Positions 7,550 through 17,112 of a DNA stretch of 64,000 nt are shown in pieces. A program made the position numbers and the translations under genes. Origin of the DNA: JANQSS01 sp965249735 (GTDB lineage: Bacteria; Bacteroidota; Bacteroidia; Chitinophagales; Saprospiraceae). The stretch spans positions 124,001 through 188,000 of the forward strand of contig CBDFMS010000017.1 in assembly GCA_965249735.1 (NCBI GenBank), read 5' to 3'. Numbering within the stretch: the first letter of the stretch is position 1; each line of letters begins with the position of its first letter. The notes beneath the pieces were generated by a model. It was not told where the DNA came from. It ran no database searches and saw only the letters and a list, made by a program, of their open reading frames with translations.

Positions 7550-9229
7550 ATGGTCTTTTCAAATCACGTAATGAAGATTTTTCTAAAAATCCTTGTTTTC
7601 TGTTTCACGTTTGTGATTTTGCTCGTGCTTGGCTTTGTACTTTTTGCTGAGTTTTGTACTGATATTGATCCTCCAATAATTGAAGATCAATCCATTGTGG
7701 CCATTGAAACAAAGGAGGTCTCAAATCACACTTATCAGCTTAAAAACAATTGGCTTAGAAAAGACGAGACCGGTATTTGGGAGCTATACGCTGAAGGAAG
7801 CCCATTTAATCGAGGTTTCGCCATCGGTAAAATGTGTATTCAATTACTTGATTATCAGGAAGAAGTATTTACAAGTCAACTTTATGAGATCGTTCCTGGT
7901 GCACTATATCGTTCCTTTTTAATCAAGGGAATGCGGATTTATAACCGAAAGCTTGCCGATTTTGTACCCATCGAATATCAACGAGAAATTTACGGTGTCT
8001 CGCTCTCAGCACCAGATGGGTTAGACCATATCGGATCAAAATACCAACGCAAACTCAGTTTTCATGCCGCACATGACATTGGACATGCATTTCAGAATAT
8101 GGGATTTGTGTCCGGTTGTACGGCTTTGACCATGCGCGATAGCAGTTCGAATGGCACTATCATTTTAGGTAGGAATTTTGATTTTTATGTTGGTGAGGAG
8201 TTTGCACAGAACAAGATCATGTCCTTCATCCGTCCAGACAATGGATATGCCTTTGCCTCAATTTCCTGGCCAGGCATGATGGGGGTTGTATCCGGGATGA
8301 ATGAAAAAGGAATTTGTATCGCCTTAAATGCGGGCCCTTCTGATATGCCCAAGGGAGTGAAAACACCTGTTACCATCCTGGCACGCGAAATATTGCAATA
8401 TGCTTCAACTTTGGACGAAGCAAAATCAATCGCACTGAAACGCGATGTATTTGTCTCAGAAAACTTTATCATTGCATCGGGGAGAGAAGATCAAGCTATC
8501 ATCATCGAAAAAAGTCCTGGTTCAACAAGTTTCTTTGAAACCACTCATATCCCCCTGGTGTGTACGAATCATTTTCAAACTGCAAAAAACCTAAATATAT
8601 CTTCCAACCTGTCAGCACAAACCGAAACTTCTTCGGGCTATCGGTTTGAGCGTGTAATGGAATTACATGGTTCTAGTTCGCATAACAAGGTAGATGATTT
8701 GATTTCGATCTTACAAAACACACAAGGATTAAACAACAAAAATTTAGGACTCGGCAACGAACTCGCAATTAATCAACTAACTGGCCATCATTCAATTATT
8801 TTCAATCCTTCAAAAAAGCTAATTTATGTGGCTGGAGTGCCTTCGCAAATCGGGCCTTATTTTATCTACAATCTGGATAGTATTTTTAATTATAAATACC
8901 ACACTCCACAACGATTATGGACGGACACTCTACCATCCCACGAGCTTTTACATTCCCCTTCCTATAACAATTTCAAAAATTACAGAAGAATAATTAAAAA
9001 AATCGTGCATGCTGCGAAAGAAACTTTACCATTATCTGCGGAAGAAATTTCAGATTTTATAAAATTAAATCCCAATCATTATGAAGCCTATATGCACATT
9101 GGAGACTATTTTGTGGCCCACAATAACTGTGCTCAGGCATTAACATATTGGAACAAGGCCTTGCACATGCCTATACCCTGGGAGCGTGATCGACACGACA
9201 TTCAAATACGCATCGAAAAATGCAAGTAA
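7550..9229 (+). CDS. C45-family Ntn hydrolase/acyltransferase with membrane anchor and TPR-like tail
   Basis: A 559-aa protein. Residues 8-33 form a hydrophobic signal-anchor. Residues 75-450 match acyl-CoA:6-aminopenicillanate acyltransferase-like (peptidase C45) proteins: GSPFNRGFAIG, then VSGCTALTM with the probable autoproteolytic N-terminal nucleophile at Cys190, then GRNFDF, and GMNEKGICIALNAG. The last 50 residues (NPNHYEAYMHIGDYFVAHNN onwards) look like one tetratricopeptide repeat. It probably acts in the periplasm or at the membrane on an amide or ester bond. It is divergent from the ammonia-lyase with a shared 167-nt spacer, and such proteins are recalled from flexirubin loci, so a role in esterifying or finishing the pigment is plausible. 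Start 7550 follows AGGGA; 7571 is an alternative. Confidence 0.75.
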   Translation: MVFSNHVMKIFLKILVFCFTFVILLVLGFVLFAEFCTDIDPPIIEDQSIVAIETKEVSNHTYQLKNNWLRKDETGIWELYAEGSPFNRGFAIGKMCIQLLDYQEEVFTSQLYEIVPGALYRSFLIKGMRIYNRKLADFVPIEYQREIYGVSLSAPDGLDHIGSKYQRKLSFHAAHDIGHAFQNMGFVSGCTALTMRDSSSNGTIILGRNFDFYVGEEFAQNKIMSFIRPDNGYAFASISWPGMMGVVSGMNEKGICIALNAGPSDMPKGVKTPVTILAREILQYASTLDEAKSIALKRDVFVSENFIIASGREDQAIIIEKSPGSTSFFETTHIPLVCTNHFQTAKNLNISSNLSAQTETSSGYRFERVMELHGSSSHNKVDDLISILQNTQGLNNKNLGLGNELAINQLTGHHSIIFNPSKKLIYVAGVPSQIGPYFIYNLDSIFNYKYHTPQRLWTDTLPSHELLHSPSYNNFKNYRRIIKKIVHAAKETLPLSAEEISDFIKLNPNHYEAYMHIGDYFVAHNNCAQALTYWNKALHMPIPWERDRHDIQIRIEKCK

Positions 9230-9235
9230 ATAACA

Positions 9236-9802
9236 TTAAAGTACAAGCTTTGAATTAATATCCCATATTAATAAATTCCAGGTTTTATCGTCACTAATGT
9301 ATTCTCTAACGCATTCAAATCCAATACTTTGATGTGCCCGAATTGAAGGCTGGTTTTTAATATCCACTTCGGTTACGATATAATCGAAATTACTCCTTAA
9401 CGTTGATTTCATTTTATTATAAAGACCATTAAAAACCCCCTGACGACGATATGCCTTGGCCACACAAATCTGACCCATAAGGACATAATTTAATTCACAA
9501 ATTAATTCGCCATTAAATACGGCCGTCTCTAATTCTTCGCTCATGGGAACAAGTACTGGAATGTCTTTCGCAAATTTTTTAAGCATTACCAACGCATAGC
9601 CAGCAAGTAAATCATGATCGCGAGCGACAATATGACAATAAGGTTTACTCATGTCAGATAATATTTGGCGATTGTGATGAACTGTCACGAAGCCTTCCTT
9701 TGCCATTTGAAATTCGGAAAGGGCAGCTGGCAGATTTTCTGCCTGAAGTGTGAGGATGGCTTCTAGATCACACTTGTTGCTTGCCGTATCATAAATCATC
9801 AC
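9236..9802 (-). CDS. GNAT-family N-acetyltransferase
   Basis: A 188-aa protein with the GNAT acetyl-CoA site visible as GQICVAKAYRRQGVFNGLY (motif A, Q/RxxGxG/A variant) and the later block NQPSIRAHQSIGFECVREY (motif B). The substrate is unknown. It overlaps the end of miaA by 14 nt, with its ATG inside the miaA frame, so the two are probably co-transcribed. It converges with the C45 gene, only 6 nt apart, with no visible terminator between them. Confidence 0.8.
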   Translation of the reverse strand: MMIYDTASNKCDLEAILTLQAENLPAALSEFQMAKEGFVTVHHNRQILSDMSKPYCHIVARDHDLLAGYALVMLKKFAKDIPVLVPMSEELETAVFNGELICELNYVLMGQICVAKAYRRQGVFNGLYNKMKSTLRSNFDYIVTEVDIKNQPSIRAHQSIGFECVREYISDDKTWNLLIWDINSKLVL

Positions 9803-10718
9803 CGATCAACTTTATTATGTAGTCCTTGGAATTGGCATCCTTGACATCCACAAAATTCCACTCCCCCTGATTTCTGAACCAGGTTAATTGTCGTTTAGCA
9901 TACCGTCTACTGTTTTGCTTAATCAATTCAACAGCGCGTTCACGCTGTATTTTTCCATCAAAAAAGTCAAATAATTCTTTGTAGCCTACTGTTTGCAATG
10001 CTTGCTCATGTTTGTAAGGTAGTAGCGAACGTGCTTCTTCTTCTAATCCTTGTCTCATCATATCATCAACTCGCATTTCGATCTTGGAATACAGTTCTTC
10101 GCGATCTCTCATCAAACAAACAAGTGTGATTTTGAAATCCCGTGTCTTTTGTTGCCCAGATAAATAGAATGAGAACGGGTTGTTGGTTTGCCTACACACT
10201 GACAAAGCACGCATCACGCGATGGGGGTTGTGTAGATCAGCCTGCTCAGCGTATACGGGATCAGCCTGTCTCAATTCTCGTGCAAGCACAGCCAATCCAA
10301 GATTGTCCAGATCGTGTTGGAGCTTTACTAAAATATTGGCGTCCACAGAAGGTATATGATCAAATCCTGATACCAGTGCACGAATATAAAGCCCTGTTCC
10401 CCCGGTACAGATTACCACCTGGTGTTTCGTGAACAATTCAGACAATCGTGCCAAGGATTGTGACTCAAAATCCGCAGCCGTGAAAATTGTTGTTATTGAC
10501 AATTCATTAATGAAGTGATGTTTAACCTTGGCCAATTGCGCAGCAGTCGGTTTTGCTGTGCCAATATTCAGTTCCTTATATATCTGTCTGCTGTCAGCCG
10601 AAAGAATTTCAGTCCCCCAATAATTGGCCAGATCGATGGCCAGATCGGTCTTTCCAACAGCCGTGGGCCCTCCTACAACTATAAGATGCTTTTTTTGAAC
10701 TGAAGATGTGGTGAGCAT
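9789..10718 (-). CDS. miaA: tRNA dimethylallyltransferase MiaA
   Basis: A 309-aa enzyme that transfers an isopentenyl group from DMAPP to N6 of A37 in tRNAs reading UNN codons. The P-loop GGPTAVGKT lies at residues 16-24, followed by SADSRQIYKELNIGTAKPT, the family's tRNA and DMAPP-binding signature. The later segments ICTGGTGLYIRAL and RYAKRQLTWFRN are typical MiaA blocks. Length is normal. It has its own -7 box and a divergent neighbour at 10781. Confidence 0.95.
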   Translation of the reverse strand: MLTTSSVQKKHLIVVGGPTAVGKTDLAIDLANYWGTEILSADSRQIYKELNIGTAKPTAAQLAKVKHHFINELSITTIFTAADFESQSLARLSELFTKHQVVICTGGTGLYIRALVSGFDHIPSVDANILVKLQHDLDNLGLAVLARELRQADPVYAEQADLHNPHRVMRALSVCRQTNNPFSFYLSGQQKTRDFKITLVCLMRDREELYSKIEMRVDDMMRQGLEEEARSLLPYKHEQALQTVGYKELFDFFDGKIQRERAVELIKQNSRRYAKRQLTWFRNQGEWNFVDVKDANSKDYIIKLIGDDL

Positions 10719-10756
10719 AAGCCGCGTAGAATCAGAATATGTATCTTGCGAAATTA

Positions 10757-10764
10757 CAAATCTA
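10757..10764 (-). promoter_or_regulatory. -7 promoter box for miaA
   Basis: TAGATTTG on the minus strand fits TAnnTTTG and lies 38 nt before the miaA ATG. No clear -33 TTG was found. Confidence 0.45.
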
Positions 10765-10780
10765 AAGTACGCCCGGCACT

Positions 10781-12049
10781 ATGTTATACTACATACTGAA
10801 ATATATATCCAAGGTCATGATGCGCGTATACTTTGGCAAAGTGTATATTGACGGTCTTGAAAAAGTTCCAAAAGACAAGCCACTAATTCTGGCGGCAAAT
10901 CATCAATCGGCCTTTATTGAACCTGTTTTATTGGGCGGCATTATGTCTTTTCCAGTCCATTTTATTACACGTGGTGATATTTTTGTAAAACGCTTCATGT
11001 GGTTTTTTAAATCAACTAATCAGATACCGATATTCCGTTTTCAGGACGGATTCAGCAGTATGAAAAAAAATATGGACAGCTTTCAGTATGTCTATGACGC
11101 TCTAAAAAAAGGAGCACGTGTCATTATTTTTTGTGAAGGACATATGAAATGGGAAAAAAAACTTCATTCTTTACAATTGGGTGCGGCACGCATGGCTCTT
11201 GGAGCATACATGCAGGATCGAGACCTGGATATTTACGTCGTTCCGATCGGAATTAATTATGAAGATCACTTGACTTTCAGGCGTTATGTTAAAATTTCAT
11301 TTGCAGAACCCATTCGGTTAAAGGATCATACAGCCGATGTCGATAAGAGCCAACGCCAGGCACTCAAGTCCGTAACTGAAGAATTAGGAAAGCGACTAAA
11401 ACCCGAAGTCATTCACATTGGAACAGAGGACCACTACGAATTGGGCAATGCCCTATTGGCATTGAATGATAACAATGAAAAACGGAATTTTTTCCCATTT
11501 TTCACGGTAAACAGAGAAACGATCCAGAAGAGCATACAAGCCGCAAGTAGAACAGAAGAACTCGATCACAATCCTGAATTTTTAAAAGACGTAACAAACT
11601 ATTTCAATGGCATTGGAGATAATTTTGTTTACCGTGATTATGTTTTAAAACACCCGGAAGATTTCGGATTAGTACATAGACTGTATTTTTATTGCATTGT
11701 TATGCCTCTGGGATTACTGGGTGTCCTTATTAATGGCCTACCGTTGTTTTTATCCAATAAAACAACACACGATCGCACGTCTATTCCTGAGTTTGTTGGC
11801 TCAGTAAAAAGTAATCTTGGTTCCATTTTCTATTTAATATTTGCGTTGATTGTCCTAATACCATTGACTATTATAAATTGGAAAATAGGATTAATCGCGT
11901 TCTCCATATTAATTTTATCTGGCCTTTTTGCATTATATTATTGGGATCGCAAACTCTATTGGAAAGCGCATCGAGAATTAAAAGATATCTCCGAAGAAAA
12001 ACGGCAAGAATTAATTTCCTTAAGAAAAAAGATCAATGAAACCATATAA
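10781..12049 (+). CDS. PlsC-domain acyltransferase, membrane-bound
   Basis: A 422-aa protein. The N-terminal 230 residues are a 1-acylglycerol-3-phosphate acyltransferase (PlsC) domain: ANHQSAFIEP is motif I and FCEGHMKWEKKLHSLQLGAA is motif III (EG block). Motif I carries Glu where an Asp is usual after the conserved His. Two or three transmembrane segments follow between residues 300 and 390, with a charged C-terminal helix. It probably acylates a lysophospholipid or another glycerolipid at the inner membrane. The isoaspartyl peptidase gene starts 14 nt inside its end. Exact acceptor unknown. Confidence 0.75.
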   Translation: MLYYILKYISKVMMRVYFGKVYIDGLEKVPKDKPLILAANHQSAFIEPVLLGGIMSFPVHFITRGDIFVKRFMWFFKSTNQIPIFRFQDGFSSMKKNMDSFQYVYDALKKGARVIIFCEGHMKWEKKLHSLQLGAARMALGAYMQDRDLDIYVVPIGINYEDHLTFRRYVKISFAEPIRLKDHTADVDKSQRQALKSVTEELGKRLKPEVIHIGTEDHYELGNALLALNDNNEKRNFFPFFTVNRETIQKSIQAASRTEELDHNPEFLKDVTNYFNGIGDNFVYRDYVLKHPEDFGLVHRLYFYCIVMPLGLLGVLINGLPLFLSNKTTHDRTSIPEFVGSVKSNLGSIFYLIFALIVLIPLTIINWKIGLIAFSILILSGLFALYYWDRKLYWKAHRELKDISEEKRQELISLRKKINETI

Positions 12050-13007
12050 AATGTCATCTCTGAAATTGTGTGTCTTCCTGTTGACCATAATTGTTTCTAT
12101 TCCGATTCAAGCCCAACAGTATGCTTTAGTCCTTCATGGTGGGGCAGGACACCAGACCCGTGAGCGATACTCTCCGGAAGAAGATGCAGCTTACCGCCAA
12201 AGTCTTAAAAATGCGTTGCAAACCGGCCGGCACATGTTGGCCAAAGGAATTCCAAGTGTTGATGTCGTAGAAGCTGTTATCTCACAGTTAGAAAATGATT
12301 CACTCTTTAATGCAGGAAGAGGATCGGTTTTAAATATCAATGGCGAAGTTGAATGCGATGCCTCCATCATGAACGGACAAAATAAAAACGCTGGAGCAAT
12401 AGCCGGCGTCAAACATTTAAAAAACCCTATTCAGACAGCAAGACTAGTAATGGAAGAGTCTCCGCATGTCATGTTATCTGGAAATGGTGCCGAGAAATTT
12501 GCCCAAAATTATGATGTCGATTTCGTTGACAATTCGTACTTCATTACAGCCAGAAGGGCTGCTGGATTTAAGGCGAAGATGATGAATAAAAAACATGGAA
12601 CGGTTGGTGCAGTAGCGCTCGACACAAATGGGAATATTGCTGCTGCTACTTCCACAGGTGGTATGAGTGACAAAGCGTTCGGACGAATCGGAGATTCGCC
12701 AGTAATTGGTGCGGGAACATATGCGGATAACAAGACATGCGGAGTATCATGCACAGGGCATGGAGAATATTTTATCAGGTACGCTGTCGCTTACGATATG
12801 TCGGCCATTATGGAGTATGGTAAGATGACTGTCTCTGAGGCTGCGCATACAATTATTCAGACCAAGCTAAAAGAAATCGGTGCAGAAGGTGGACTTATCG
12901 CTTTGGACGCGCAAGGAAATATTGCCATGGAACATAACACACCCGGTATGTTCAGAGGTTATGTCAACAACAGCGAGCTCTTTGTTGCCATTTATGGCGA
13001 TGAATAA
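12036..13007 (+). CDS. Isoaspartyl peptidase / L-asparaginase (Ntn, T2 family), exported
   Basis: A 323-aa precursor. Residues 7-26 are a signal peptide ending in IQAQQ, so it acts in the periplasm or outside. The mature protein begins with ALVLHGGAG, the plant-type asparaginase N-terminus. Autocleavage is expected before the Thr in KHGTVGAVALD, which would become the nucleophile of the beta subunit; GGMSDKAFGRIGDSPVIGAG is the substrate-binding block. It would degrade isoaspartyl dipeptides. The start overlaps the preceding acyltransferase by 14 nt; an internal ATG at 12051 is also possible. Confidence 0.9.
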   Translation: MKPYKMSSLKLCVFLLTIIVSIPIQAQQYALVLHGGAGHQTRERYSPEEDAAYRQSLKNALQTGRHMLAKGIPSVDVVEAVISQLENDSLFNAGRGSVLNINGEVECDASIMNGQNKNAGAIAGVKHLKNPIQTARLVMEESPHVMLSGNGAEKFAQNYDVDFVDNSYFITARRAAGFKAKMMNKKHGTVGAVALDTNGNIAAATSTGGMSDKAFGRIGDSPVIGAGTYADNKTCGVSCTGHGEYFIRYAVAYDMSAIMEYGKMTVSEAAHTIIQTKLKEIGAEGGLIALDAQGNIAMEHNTPGMFRGYVNNSELFVAIYGDE

Positions 13008-13016
13008 TCTTGATAC

Positions 13017-13562
13017 ATGATGATCACGCTCCCTGTAAAGGACGACATTTACTTAGCTCAATTATCCCGAGAGGATATTCCGGGACTGGTATCAGCGATC
13101 AATGACCCCCAAATCGCTTCAAATACAATAAGTATTCCCTATCCATATTCATTGACTGATGGATTGGATTTTCTTAGACTCTGTGTGGAACGTCAACGAT
13201 CTGCCGGCTATTATACAGACTGGGTCATCAAAAGAGAGGATGAAGTTGTTGGTGGTATAGGCTTACTTTGTCAGGATGGCTATCAATCACATCGCTCAGA
13301 GTTTGGTTATTGGGTGGCCTCAGCGTATCGCAATAAGGGAATCATTACAGGTGCGATAAAAACCTTTGTTCAATTTGTTTTTGATAAATTGCATTTTGTA
13401 CGATTGGAAGCTCACACTTTTTGTGACAACGTCGCTTCACAAAAAGTATTAGAAAAAAACGGATTTTTGCGTGAAGGAATGCTTCGTAAATATGTCCAAA
13501 AAGAAAATGCATTAAAAGACGTTTACTATTTTAGTAGGCTACATCCATCTATTTCAACATAA
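13017..13562 (+). CDS. GNAT-family acetyltransferase, RimJ/RimL-like
   Basis: A 181-aa protein. It has the RimJ/RimL-type layout: a beta-rich N-terminus (LAQLSREDIPGLVSAIN), EFGYWVASAYRNKGIITGAI as the acetyl-CoA binding motif A, and NVASQKVLEKNGFLREG as motif B. Such enzymes acetylate protein N-termini or small amines; the target here is unknown. It follows the peptidase gene by 10 nt and precedes the YfhO gene by 17 nt, so it sits in one transcription unit from 10781 to 16071. Either ATG at 13017 or the next at 13020 could start it. Confidence 0.85.
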   Translation: MMITLPVKDDIYLAQLSREDIPGLVSAINDPQIASNTISIPYPYSLTDGLDFLRLCVERQRSAGYYTDWVIKREDEVVGGIGLLCQDGYQSHRSEFGYWVASAYRNKGIITGAIKTFVQFVFDKLHFVRLEAHTFCDNVASQKVLEKNGFLREGMLRKYVQKENALKDVYYFSRLHPSIST

Positions 13563-13578
13563 GCTAGAATAAGACTAA

Positions 13579-16071
13579 ATGAATATTAACCAGCTGATCA
13601 AAACATATGCTCTTCCGGTAGTCGGTTTATTGTTATTGACCACCATATTTTTCTACCCACAGCTTCAAAATAAATCCATTACACCTTCCGATATAACCCA
13701 ATTCAAAGGGATGTATCAGGAAATAGGGGATTACAAAAAAACGACAGGAGAACACTCCTGGTGGACTAATTCGATGTTCGGCGGTATGCCCACGTACCAG
13801 ATTTCTAGTCGGCAACCAACTAATTTACTTCAATATGTCGACAAGGCACTTCAACTGTATATCAAACGGCCCATTGGACTTTTCTTTCTCGTCATGTTCT
13901 GTGCATATATTTCATTATTGCTATTTGGCAGTCCACCCTGGGTTAGTTTTTTCGGTGCTGCAGTAATTGGTTTGAGTGTCAGTAATTTTTTATTATTTGG
14001 TTCTGGTCATATGACCAAATTGAAGACAGTGGGATATTGTATTCCGCTTTTTATGGGGCTGTATCTTGCCTATTATAAAAATGTGTGGGTTGGAATTGCC
14101 TTGTATGGTATCTCCCTTGGATTAGCTCTTTTAAGTAATCATCCACAAATGCTATACTACATGTTGTTTAGCCTACTGGTGTTTGGGATGATTCAGCTGA
14201 TCGATGCAATAAAACAAAAGAAGATCGCTTCGTTTGCTAAAACAACAGGGGGATTACTTGTAATATCTGTCATTGCATTGGCCTCTTCGGCGTCTAAAAT
14301 TCTACCTACCCTTGAGTACGCTGAGGATACGATGCGCGGTAAACCATTGTTAACGACGACAGCAAATGCAGATTCCAAATCATCAGTTGTTGAGGGATTG
14401 GATTGGCAGTATGCAACTAACTGGAGCAATGGCTGGATGGATGTCATCGCAGGTTTTATTCCGGGAGCTGCCGGAGGTGGAAGCGGTGAAAAAGCACCAA
14501 AAGGATCTCAAACCGTCAAGAACTTCAAAAAGAAGGGAGCCAGAGTTCCGGATGACATGCGATTACCCTTATACTGGGGGAGTATGGGCTCCACCGGAGG
14601 TGCCTTTTATTTTGGAGCTGTTCTTTTATTTTTACTTCTTCTTCAATTTTTTATAGGCGATAAAAAATTATCATTTTGGCTTGGAGTCTCTCTTCTACTT
14701 ATGGTACTAATGTCAATGGGAAGAAACATGGAATGGTTGAATCGCTTCTTCTTCGACTACTTTCCATATTTCAATAAATTTAGGACTCCAAATTCGATCT
14801 CCTCCGTCATGGCAGCAATTATCGGACTCGGTGCAGCATTCGGATTGCACCACTTAGTCATAAAAGATTGGAAAACAGATGTGCTTAAAAAATCGATTAT
14901 TTATTCCGCAGCTCCCCTCGCATTAATTGCCTTGTTTTTTGCGACAATAGGACCCGGATTTTTTGATTTTAGCGCCGCTTCAGATGCACAATATGCAACT
15001 CAAGGTTATGATACGAATGACTTAATAGCCGATAGAAAGTTGATGATGAGAAAAGATGCTTTTCGTTCATTAATTTTTGTTCTTTTATCTGCCGTTACCG
15101 CCTGGATGTATGTCCTTGGAAAATTTAAAAATTTAATTCTCATATTGGTCATCACTATTTTGGCCATATTAGATCAAACTGGAATTGGCAAACGTTATTT
15201 TTCACTTGACGAATTCAAACCAAAACGAAGTCTGGAACAAACATTAAAGCAACGTCCGGTAGATGAACAAATATTACGACTCGAAAACAATCGCGGTGCA
15301 TATAGAGTGTATGATTTAAGTGTAAATACATTTAATTCAGCAACAACATCGTATTGGCACAATACAATTGGAGGCTATCACCCGGCCAAACTGCAACGAT
15401 TTGAAGACATTAAAAACAACCATCTTTATAAAGGAAATCAAGCCGTTATCAATATGTTGAACGGGAAATACATTATCACCCGTGAACAAAAATTGCAGCA
15501 AAATCCGCAAGCATTGGGAAATGCATGGTTCGTAAACGAAATAAAGGAAGTAATTTCCAATGACGATGAAATCAATTCACTCACAGGTTTTAATCCAAAA
15601 CAAACTGCCATTGTCCACAAAGATTTTGCGTCAATAAGCAGCACAATTCAGCCGACAGGAAATGGCACTATCGTCATGTCTGATTACAAGCCGAATAAAT
15701 TGACGTATAAAAGTAAAACTACAGCAGAAGAATTAGCCGTATTTTCCGAAATTTGGTATGGCCCTTACAAAGGATGGAGAGCAACAATAGATGGTCAATC
15801 CGCAGAAATTATTCGCGTCAATTATTTACTCCGAGGATTAAAAATTCCTTCAGGCGATCATGAGATTATATTTAAATTTAATCCAAGCAGTCAAAAAACA
15901 GGAAATCTCATTACACTGATTTCTTCCTTATTAATGATTGGCTTTGCTGGATTCCTTATTTACAGACAATTGAAGAATACCTCATTCAGCACACCAGAAA
16001 TTGCTGAACAAGCCACCGTCAAGAAAAAGGCTACAAGAGCAAAATCGAAAAAGAAAAAGGGTCGAAGTTAA
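13579..16071 (+). CDS. YfhO-family polytopic membrane protein
   Basis: An 830-aa protein with about 12 hydrophobic segments between residues 10 and 540, a soluble region (residues 545-770) and one more membrane helix near 780-800, ending in a Lys-rich tail. WWTNSMFGGMPTYQ and NGKYIITREQ are typical of the YfhO family, which is related to GT-C glycosyltransferases. In Gram-positives YfhO is implicated in glycosylating lipoteichoic acid; in Bacteroidota the function is not established. It ends 12 nt before the convergent tsaD stop. Confidence 0.8.
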   Translation: MNINQLIKTYALPVVGLLLLTTIFFYPQLQNKSITPSDITQFKGMYQEIGDYKKTTGEHSWWTNSMFGGMPTYQISSRQPTNLLQYVDKALQLYIKRPIGLFFLVMFCAYISLLLFGSPPWVSFFGAAVIGLSVSNFLLFGSGHMTKLKTVGYCIPLFMGLYLAYYKNVWVGIALYGISLGLALLSNHPQMLYYMLFSLLVFGMIQLIDAIKQKKIASFAKTTGGLLVISVIALASSASKILPTLEYAEDTMRGKPLLTTTANADSKSSVVEGLDWQYATNWSNGWMDVIAGFIPGAAGGGSGEKAPKGSQTVKNFKKKGARVPDDMRLPLYWGSMGSTGGAFYFGAVLLFLLLLQFFIGDKKLSFWLGVSLLLMVLMSMGRNMEWLNRFFFDYFPYFNKFRTPNSISSVMAAIIGLGAAFGLHHLVIKDWKTDVLKKSIIYSAAPLALIALFFATIGPGFFDFSAASDAQYATQGYDTNDLIADRKLMMRKDAFRSLIFVLLSAVTAWMYVLGKFKNLILILVITILAILDQTGIGKRYFSLDEFKPKRSLEQTLKQRPVDEQILRLENNRGAYRVYDLSVNTFNSATTSYWHNTIGGYHPAKLQRFEDIKNNHLYKGNQAVINMLNGKYIITREQKLQQNPQALGNAWFVNEIKEVISNDDEINSLTGFNPKQTAIVHKDFASISSTIQPTGNGTIVMSDYKPNKLTYKSKTTAEELAVFSEIWYGPYKGWRATIDGQSAEIIRVNYLLRGLKIPSGDHEIIFKFNPSSQKTGNLITLISSLLMIGFAGFLIYRQLKNTSFSTPEIAEQATVKKKATRAKSKKKKGRS

Positions 16072-16083
16072 ATCACATTTGAC

Positions 16084-17091
16084 CTATATCGACTTGGTGA
16101 AAGGGCTTAGCTTGAGGGATGAGAAATCTCCTGCCAAATATTTGTGATATCCGGCTATTGCTATCATCGCGGCATTATCGGTGCAATACCGAATAGCTGG
16201 TATGGTCAAATCCCATTGATGGATGCCTGCCAATTCTTTGACTCGTTGTCTTAAAAGCGAGTTGGCAGAAACGCCTCCGGCTATTCCAATAGATTTAATC
16301 CCTGTATTTGTGGCGGCCAGCACCAATTTTTCTAATAGCATATCAACAATAGATCGGCTCACAGAAGCAGCAATGTTTGCACGATTGGCGTCCAAAAACT
16401 CGGGGTCCTTTTTTTGTTCATCTCTTAGAAAGTACATAACCTGTGTCTTCAACCCACTGAAGCTGAAATCATAATTGGGTATACTAGCTTTTGTAAATGA
16501 GAAACATTCCTCCCCGCTTCGTGCAAGGCGATCGATATGTGGACCGGCCGGATAGGGTAATCCGATCAACTTTCCAACTTTGTCAAAAGCTTCCCCAGCC
16601 GCATCATCTCTTGTTCGGCCAATCACCGACATATCATTTGCTGCATTGACTATCGTAAGTTGTGTATGCCCCCCTGAAACCGTTAGGCATAAGAATGGTA
16701 ATGATGGAATGGGTTCTTCAATAAAACATGACATTATGTGTGCGTCCATGTGATTCACAGAAATAAGTGGAATTCCTAACCCGGCCGAAATTCCTCGTGC
16801 CGCACATAGTCCCACAACAAGCGATCCCATCAATCCAGGACCTGTGGTGACTGCGACAGCTGATAGTTCCCCAAGTTCAACACCTGAATCACCGAGTGCT
16901 CCATGGATTGTCGGAATGATATTGGACAGATGCGCTCTGGAGGCCAATTCTGGCACCACACCACCATATTCAGCGTGTATGTCTTGATTGGCAACAATAT
17001 TTGACACAATTTGCCCATTGAGACACACTGCAGCGGCGGTGTCATCGCATGAGGACTCAATCCCTAATATGGCTGTTCGGTTATCTTTCAT
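16084..17091 (-). CDS. tsaD: tRNA threonylcarbamoyladenosine synthase subunit TsaD
   Basis: A 335-aa ASKHA-fold enzyme that moves threonylcarbamoyl from its AMP adduct to A37 of ANN-decoding tRNAs, with TsaB and TsaE. The start motif ILGIESSCDDTAAAV, the metal-binding His114 and His118 in NHMDAHIM, and SGGHTQL and GIAGGVSANSLLR are all present. ATG at 17091 is preferred. A TTG at 17115 lies inside the -7 box TACTTTTG (17113-17120), so it cannot be in the mRNA. Length is then the family norm. Confidence 0.95.
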   Translation of the reverse strand: MKDNRTAILGIESSCDDTAAAVCLNGQIVSNIVANQDIHAEYGGVVPELASRAHLSNIIPTIHGALGDSGVELGELSAVAVTTGPGLMGSLVVGLCAARGISAGLGIPLISVNHMDAHIMSCFIEEPIPSLPFLCLTVSGGHTQLTIVNAANDMSVIGRTRDDAAGEAFDKVGKLIGLPYPAGPHIDRLARSGEECFSFTKASIPNYDFSFSGLKTQVMYFLRDEQKKDPEFLDANRANIAASVSRSIVDMLLEKLVLAATNTGIKSIGIAGGVSANSLLRQRVKELAGIHQWDLTIPAIRYCTDNAAMIAIAGYHKYLAGDFSSLKLSPFTKSI

Positions 17092-17112
17092 TTTGTCGAT
17101 CAGATCATACAC

